Assembly (NCBI GenBank): GCA_035315125.1
Contig: DATFYI010000018.1
Coordinates: forward strand, 1 to 11,974
Length of the DNA stretch: 11,974 nt
DNA from: DATFYI01 sp035315125
GTDB lineage: Bacteria > Chloroflexota > Anaerolineae > Anaerolineales > Anaerolineaceae
Direction: 5' to 3'
Part shown: positions 8,962-11,974 of the stretch, in pieces
Position numbering within the stretch: position 1 is the stretch's first letter
Layout: every line of letters starts with the position of its first letter
Notes under the pieces: generated by a model
Database searches by the model: none
What the model saw: the letters and a program-made list of their open reading frames with translations, nothing else
What the model was told of the DNA's origin: nothing
Program-made: the position numbers and the translations under genes

Positions 8962-10179
8962 ATGTACCTGACACACCTCTCTTTGACGAATTTCCGTACA
9001 TTTACCCGCCTGGACATAGATCTGCCCCGGCGGATTCTTTTGCTGGTGGGTGCAAACGCCCAGGGAAAAACCAGCTTGTTGGAAGCAGTGTATTATCTGG
9101 CAACTTTTTCCTCTTTTCAGGCCCAATATGACCGGCAGTTGGTGAGCTTTTTAGCTGGAAGTGAAAGTCTGGCAGTAGCCAGGCTGGTGGCAAATTATCA
9201 GCGGGATGAACGAGCACACCGCCTGGAAGCACGCCTGATCCAGGAATCATCCGGTAACGGCAATGTGCGTTTCCGAAAAGAAATCCTGCTGGATGGGGTC
9301 AAGAAAAGCCCGGTTGAGGCGATGGGCCATTTCAATGCGGTTATTTTCTTGCCGCAAATGACACGGATTTTTGAAAATGGCCCGGAAGAACGTCGCCGTT
9401 ATCTGAACCTGGCAATCAGCCAGGCAATGCCAGGCTATGCTCAGGCGCTCAATGAATACAACCAGGCTCTGACCCAACGTAATGCGCTGCTGAAACAATT
9501 GGCCGAGCGCGGTGGTGATGCAAGCCAATTATGCTATTGGGACGAGATCTTAAGCCAACGGGGAGCGATCATTATCCAGGGGCGTATAAAAGCCATCCAG
9601 GAAATCGAGAAGTTGGCGGCTCGCATTCATCATCAATTGACCCATACACAGGAAGTTTTGCGGATTATTTACCAGCCGGCTTATGATCCATTACTGCCGC
9701 CGGAAGGCCAATACAGTTTGCAGTTGCAAACCACCATTCTTCGAAATAATTTTACGATTAATCAGATCCAGCAGGGTTTTTTGGAACGCTTAACGGCCAT
9801 AAGAAATGAAGAAATTGCACGTGGAGTGACTACCTGTGGTCCTCATCGTGATGAAATGCGATTTTTGAGTAACGGCATTGACCTATCTGATTATGGTTCG
9901 CGTGGGCAAATCCGCACTGTCTTATTGGCGCTAAAATTAGCAGAGGTCAACTGGTTGAAAGAAAAAACCGGTCAGTGGCCGGTGCTTTTACTGGATGAGA
10001 TTCTGGTTGAGCTGGATACTCAGCGCAGGGCAGATCTGCTTGAATACCTGGGCGACTGTGAGCAAGCCTTGTTGACGACGACCGACCTCAAATTGTTCTC
10101 GGATGAGTTTGTGCAGCAAAGTGCAATTTGGGAAGTGGCAGGCGGCAGGGTGAGAGAGGCAAAAAAGGGCGCTGAATAA
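8962..10179 (+). CDS. recF: DNA replication and repair protein RecF
   Basis: 405 aa, somewhat longer than the usual 360-380. An SMC-like ABC ATPase that, with RecO and RecR, loads RecA at single-strand gaps. Walker A is G-A-N-A-Q-G-K-T-S (30-38) after the typical N-F-R motif (10-12). The G-P-H-R-D-E motif is at 293-298, the ABC signature Y-G-S-R-G-Q-I-R at 311-318, and Walker B V-L-L-L-D-E-I-L-V-E-L-D at 341-352. Walker B has D-E where many RecFs have D-D; the acidic pair is kept. The ATG comes one base after the def stop, with only a distant GAGG (8943-8946), so translation is probably coupled to def. The gene is not beside dnaA or dnaN in this window. It converges on rsmG with a 28-bp gap and no clear terminator. 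Confidence 0.96.
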   Translation: MYLTHLSLTNFRTFTRLDIDLPRRILLLVGANAQGKTSLLEAVYYLATFSSFQAQYDRQLVSFLAGSESLAVARLVANYQRDERAHRLEARLIQESSGNGNVRFRKEILLDGVKKSPVEAMGHFNAVIFLPQMTRIFENGPEERRRYLNLAISQAMPGYAQALNEYNQALTQRNALLKQLAERGGDASQLCYWDEILSQRGAIIIQGRIKAIQEIEKLAARIHHQLTHTQEVLRIIYQPAYDPLLPPEGQYSLQLQTTILRNNFTINQIQQGFLERLTAIRNEEIARGVTTCGPHRDEMRFLSNGIDLSDYGSRGQIRTVLLALKLAEVNWLKEKTGQWPVLLLDEILVELDTQRRADLLEYLGDCEQALLTTTDLKLFSDEFVQQSAIWEVAGGRVREAKKGAE

Positions 10180-10207
10180 TCTGCTTTTTCCGGCAGGACT
10201 TTCAAGG

Positions 10208-10921
10208 TTATACCAGCGGTTTCTTAGCCGGCAGACCAATCCGCCGTGGATATTGGGGCGGAGTAGCGGCAACTTTATCGATTACGATCAAGTAACGTTC
10301 TTCAACGACACCCGTCAGTGTCACCTTTTTTAAATATTTGAGGTGACCTCCCAGAAGTTGAGCAGGATGTTCGGCTGCGTGAGCTTCCGCCGGACCGCTC
10401 TCGCCTTTTTGTGAAAGAATGCTGCCGCCTACGTGAACCAGTGGCAACAAATATTCTGCCAGAACCGGAAGATTTGCAACTGCTCGGGCAACTGCCCAAT
10501 CATAGTGTTCGCGATGTTGAGGCATCTGTCCAATTTCTTCGGCGCGGGCTTGAATAACTTCTACCTTATCCAAACTTAAACAATTAACAATTTCTCGGCA
10601 AAAGTCGACTTTCTTACCAACCGATTCAACCAGCGTCAGTTGTAAATTTGGAATCAGGATCTTCAAAGGGATACCCGGGAAACCTGCTCCAGTGCCTATA
10701 TCGATCAAGCGCGCGGGTATATTTTCCCTCAAAACCAAATAGCAGCTTATGGAATCCAGGAAATGCTTAATACGGATGCCTTCGCTATCGCGGATAGCAG
10801 TCAGATTAATCCGTTCATTCCAATATAATAATTTTTCTTCATACAGTTCAAACGCAGATACCTGACGGGTCGTGAGATGGATGCCAAGTAAGGTCTGAAC
10901 TTGCTGAACGAGATTTTCCAT
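10208..10921 (-). CDS. rsmG: 16S rRNA (guanine-527-N7)-methyltransferase RsmG
   Basis: 237 aa from the ATG at 10919-10921, the normal RsmG length. It transfers a methyl group from S-adenosylmethionine to N7 of G527 in 16S rRNA; loss in other bacteria gives low-level streptomycin resistance. Visible: N-E-R-I-N-L-T-A-I (36-44), the SAM-binding loop D-I-G-T-G-A-G-F-P-G (74-83), acidic E99 after strand beta-2, A-R-A-V-A (145-149) and Q-K-G (171-173). The frame extends upstream to 11026, but that adds 35 residues unlike RsmG and overlaps the promoter. The chosen ATG has a TATAAT nine bases before it and no Shine-Dalgarno, so the leader is only a few bases. The C-terminal end is rich in Pro, Arg and Lys. 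Confidence 0.95.
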   Translation of the reverse strand: MENLVQQVQTLLGIHLTTRQVSAFELYEEKLLYWNERINLTAIRDSEGIRIKHFLDSISCYLVLRENIPARLIDIGTGAGFPGIPLKILIPNLQLTLVESVGKKVDFCREIVNCLSLDKVEVIQARAEEIGQMPQHREHYDWAVARAVANLPVLAEYLLPLVHVGGSILSQKGESGPAEAHAAEHPAQLLGGHLKYLKKVTLTGVVEERYLIVIDKVAATPPQYPRRIGLPAKKPLV

Positions 10922-10930
10922 GGCGCTTTG

Positions 10931-10936
10931 ATTATA
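10931..10936 (-). promoter_or_regulatory. -10 element of rsmG, near-leaderless
   Basis: A perfect TATAAT on the minus strand, nine bases before the rsmG ATG. Transcription would start about 3-6 bases before the start codon. The -35 region (about 10954-10959, TCCATC) is weak. Confidence 0.55.
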
Positions 10937-11041
10937 TCGTAAAGTTATGACCAGATGGACGGATAGGATTTTTTGATTTGGATTGGATGAAAAGCATGAA
11001 CTTTGGATTTTAAAACGGCTGATCAATCGATTCGATGATGA

Positions 11042-11047
11042 TATACT
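11042..11047 (+). promoter_or_regulatory. Possible -10 element of the HAD-phosphoesterase operon
   Basis: TATACT with no recognisable -35 at 16-18 bp. It would start transcription near 11054, downstream of the ATGs at 11035 and 11038, which argues that the HAD start is 11068 or 11086. Confidence 0.35.
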
Positions 11048-11085
11048 TGAACGGATTTATTCAAAATATGAGGTTTGTACCGGAG

Positions 11086-11709
11086 ATGGAAAGGGAAATT
11101 CGCGGCATTATTTGGGATATGGGTGGGGTGATTTTACGAACGATGGACCCTTCCCCCCGGACTGAATTGGCCAAGCACTTTGGTCTTACGAGGAAAGAAT
11201 TGGAGAATGTGGCATTCCTGGGCGATGATTCGAGAATTGCCGAGCTTGGCCAGATAACCCGTGAGGAGCATTGGAGCCGGGTAGCCAGCCAGTTTGGTAT
11301 GAGCCCGCAGGATGGACATATTTTTGAGGATCAATTTTGGGCCGGAGATCGGGTCGATAAGGATTTAATCACATTTATCAGCGCCTTGCGGTCCAAGTAT
11401 AAAACAGGTTTATTAAGCAATGCCTGGAGCGACATGCGAGAATTGCTTAATGGTTACATGCCTGGCTGTCTGGATGTATTTGATGCCAGTGTCTTTTCTT
11501 ATGAGGTGGGTCTTGTAAAACCGGATGAGCGGATTTTCCAGTTAATCCTGGATAAGCTGGGCGTACAGCCTTCCCAGGCGGTTTTTATCGATGATTTTGA
11601 AATTAACATAGCAGGGGCGCAGGCTGCCGGCTTAAATGCCATCCAATTTAAGACACTCGAGCAGGTAAAAATGGTCCTGGCCGAGCAATATCAGGTCTTT
11701 CCTGGATAA
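11086..11709 (+). CDS. HAD-IA family hydrolase (YihX/sEH-N-like phosphatase)
   Basis: 207 aa from ATG 11086. The four HAD motifs are visible: motif I W-D-M-G-G-V (nucleophile D11); motif II L-L-S-N (S111); motif III K145 in G-L-V-K-P-D; motif IV F-I-D-D (D169, D170). A helical cap of about 75 residues lies between motif I and motif II (subfamily IA). The second Asp of motif I (D-x-D) is Gly, as in YihX-type sugar phosphatases, so the general acid/base is absent or supplied otherwise. Substrate unknown, likely a small cytoplasmic phosphorylated metabolite. Starts at 11035, 11038 and 11068 are also in frame. 11086 gives the usual short lead into motif I, but its GGAG directly abuts the ATG, so 11068 remains possible. 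Divergent from rsmG; 17 bp from the downstream phosphoesterase gene, so probably an operon. Confidence 0.87.
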   Translation: MEREIRGIIWDMGGVILRTMDPSPRTELAKHFGLTRKELENVAFLGDDSRIAELGQITREEHWSRVASQFGMSPQDGHIFEDQFWAGDRVDKDLITFISALRSKYKTGLLSNAWSDMRELLNGYMPGCLDVFDASVFSYEVGLVKPDERIFQLILDKLGVQPSQAVFIDDFEINIAGAQAAGLNAIQFKTLEQVKMVLAEQYQVFPG

Positions 11710-11726
11710 TCATAATAAAGCTGGCT

Positions 11727-11974
11727 ATGATGGACGATTCATCCACGAAAGACTTCAGCACAAGTTCTCCGAAATTGATCGTCGGGGTACTGGCTGATAC
11801 TCACATTCCGGACCGGGTTGACCGGCTTCATCCCGATATTATTTCTGTCTTTAAATCGGCCGGGGTTGAGTTAATTCTGCATGCGGGCGATATTTGTATT
11901 CCCCGAGTGATCAGCCAGTTAGAGCAAGTTGCGCCAGTGAAAGGAGTATTGGGTAACCGGGATTGGTTTTTTTA
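11727..11974 (+). CDS. YfcE/MJ0936-type metallophosphoesterase, 3'-truncated by the window
   Basis: The first 82 residues are present; the frame runs off the end. Calcineurin-like metal-binding motifs are visible in order: D-T-H (24-26), H-A-G-D (52-55) and G-N-R-D (76-79, usually G-N-C/H-D). Short spacing between motifs is typical of the small YfcE-type phosphodiesterases (about 150-180 aa), which act on phosphodiester or cyclic nucleotide substrates in vitro; the physiological substrate is unknown. The N-terminus has a polar tail of about 15 residues before the first strand. The start could be ATG 11727 or the adjacent ATG 11730; only a weak AAAG ribosome binding site precedes it. It is 17 bp after the HAD gene and probably translated from the same mRNA. 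Confidence 0.88.
   Translation, partial: MMDDSSTKDFSTSSPKLIVGVLADTHIPDRVDRLHPDIISVFKSAGVELILHAGDICIPRVISQLEQVAPVKGVLGNRDWFF

Noticed and set aside
10180..10207. Possible terminator between recF and rsmG
   Set aside because: The best hairpin has a 4-bp stem (CTGC/GCAG); too weak to call.

Overview
The window looks like a chromosomal segment of a mesophilic or moderately thermophilic Chloroflexi bacterium, most likely class Anaerolineae. That is inferred from moderate GC content, the mix of proteins (an Agl23-like membrane protein with an NHL propeller, Thr/Pro-linker lipoproteins, cNMP/bacterial-PH membrane proteins) and the style of the ClpC and RecF sequences. No database search was possible. 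It is ordinary core and near-core genome: no tRNA, rRNA, CRISPR array, insertion sequence or phage module is visible.

Layout. 1-1661 (+): 3' part of a membrane protein whose C-terminal half is a six-bladed NHL beta-propeller, closed by a strong bidirectional hairpin (1682-1714) shared with the convergent gene. 1757-2134 (-): small four-helix membrane protein of the phage-holin-4_2/YvlD type. 2268-3272 (-): tandem GNAT acetyltransferase. 3273-3513: compact divergent regulatory region, with the GNAT promoter and a near-consensus clpC promoter back to back and a second, extended -10 clpC promoter next to a perfect 12-bp palindrome. 3514-5979 (+): clpC with its own terminator (5992-6028). 6108-6668 (+): lipoprotein of unknown function, GTG start. 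6714-8393 (+): cNMP-domain protein with two membrane-anchored bacterial PH units. 8454-8960 and 8962-10179 (+): def and recF, one base apart. 10208-10921 (-): rsmG, convergent with recF. 11086-11709 (+): HAD-IA hydrolase, divergent from rsmG. 11727-end (+): 5' part of a YfcE-type metallophosphoesterase, in an operon with the HAD gene.

Together the genes cover protein quality control (ClpC), N-terminal Met deformylation (Def), recombinational repair (RecF), 16S rRNA methylation (RsmG) and several envelope proteins of unknown role. I see no defence or biosynthetic system. The most notable signals are regulatory. At three genes (GNAT, cNMP/PH and rsmG) a -10 element lies only 6-9 nt before the ATG and no Shine-Dalgarno is present, suggesting leaderless or nearly leaderless mRNAs alongside genes with clear ribosome binding sites. 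Also notable are the internal duplication in the cNMP/PH protein and the tandem GNAT with a decayed second half.
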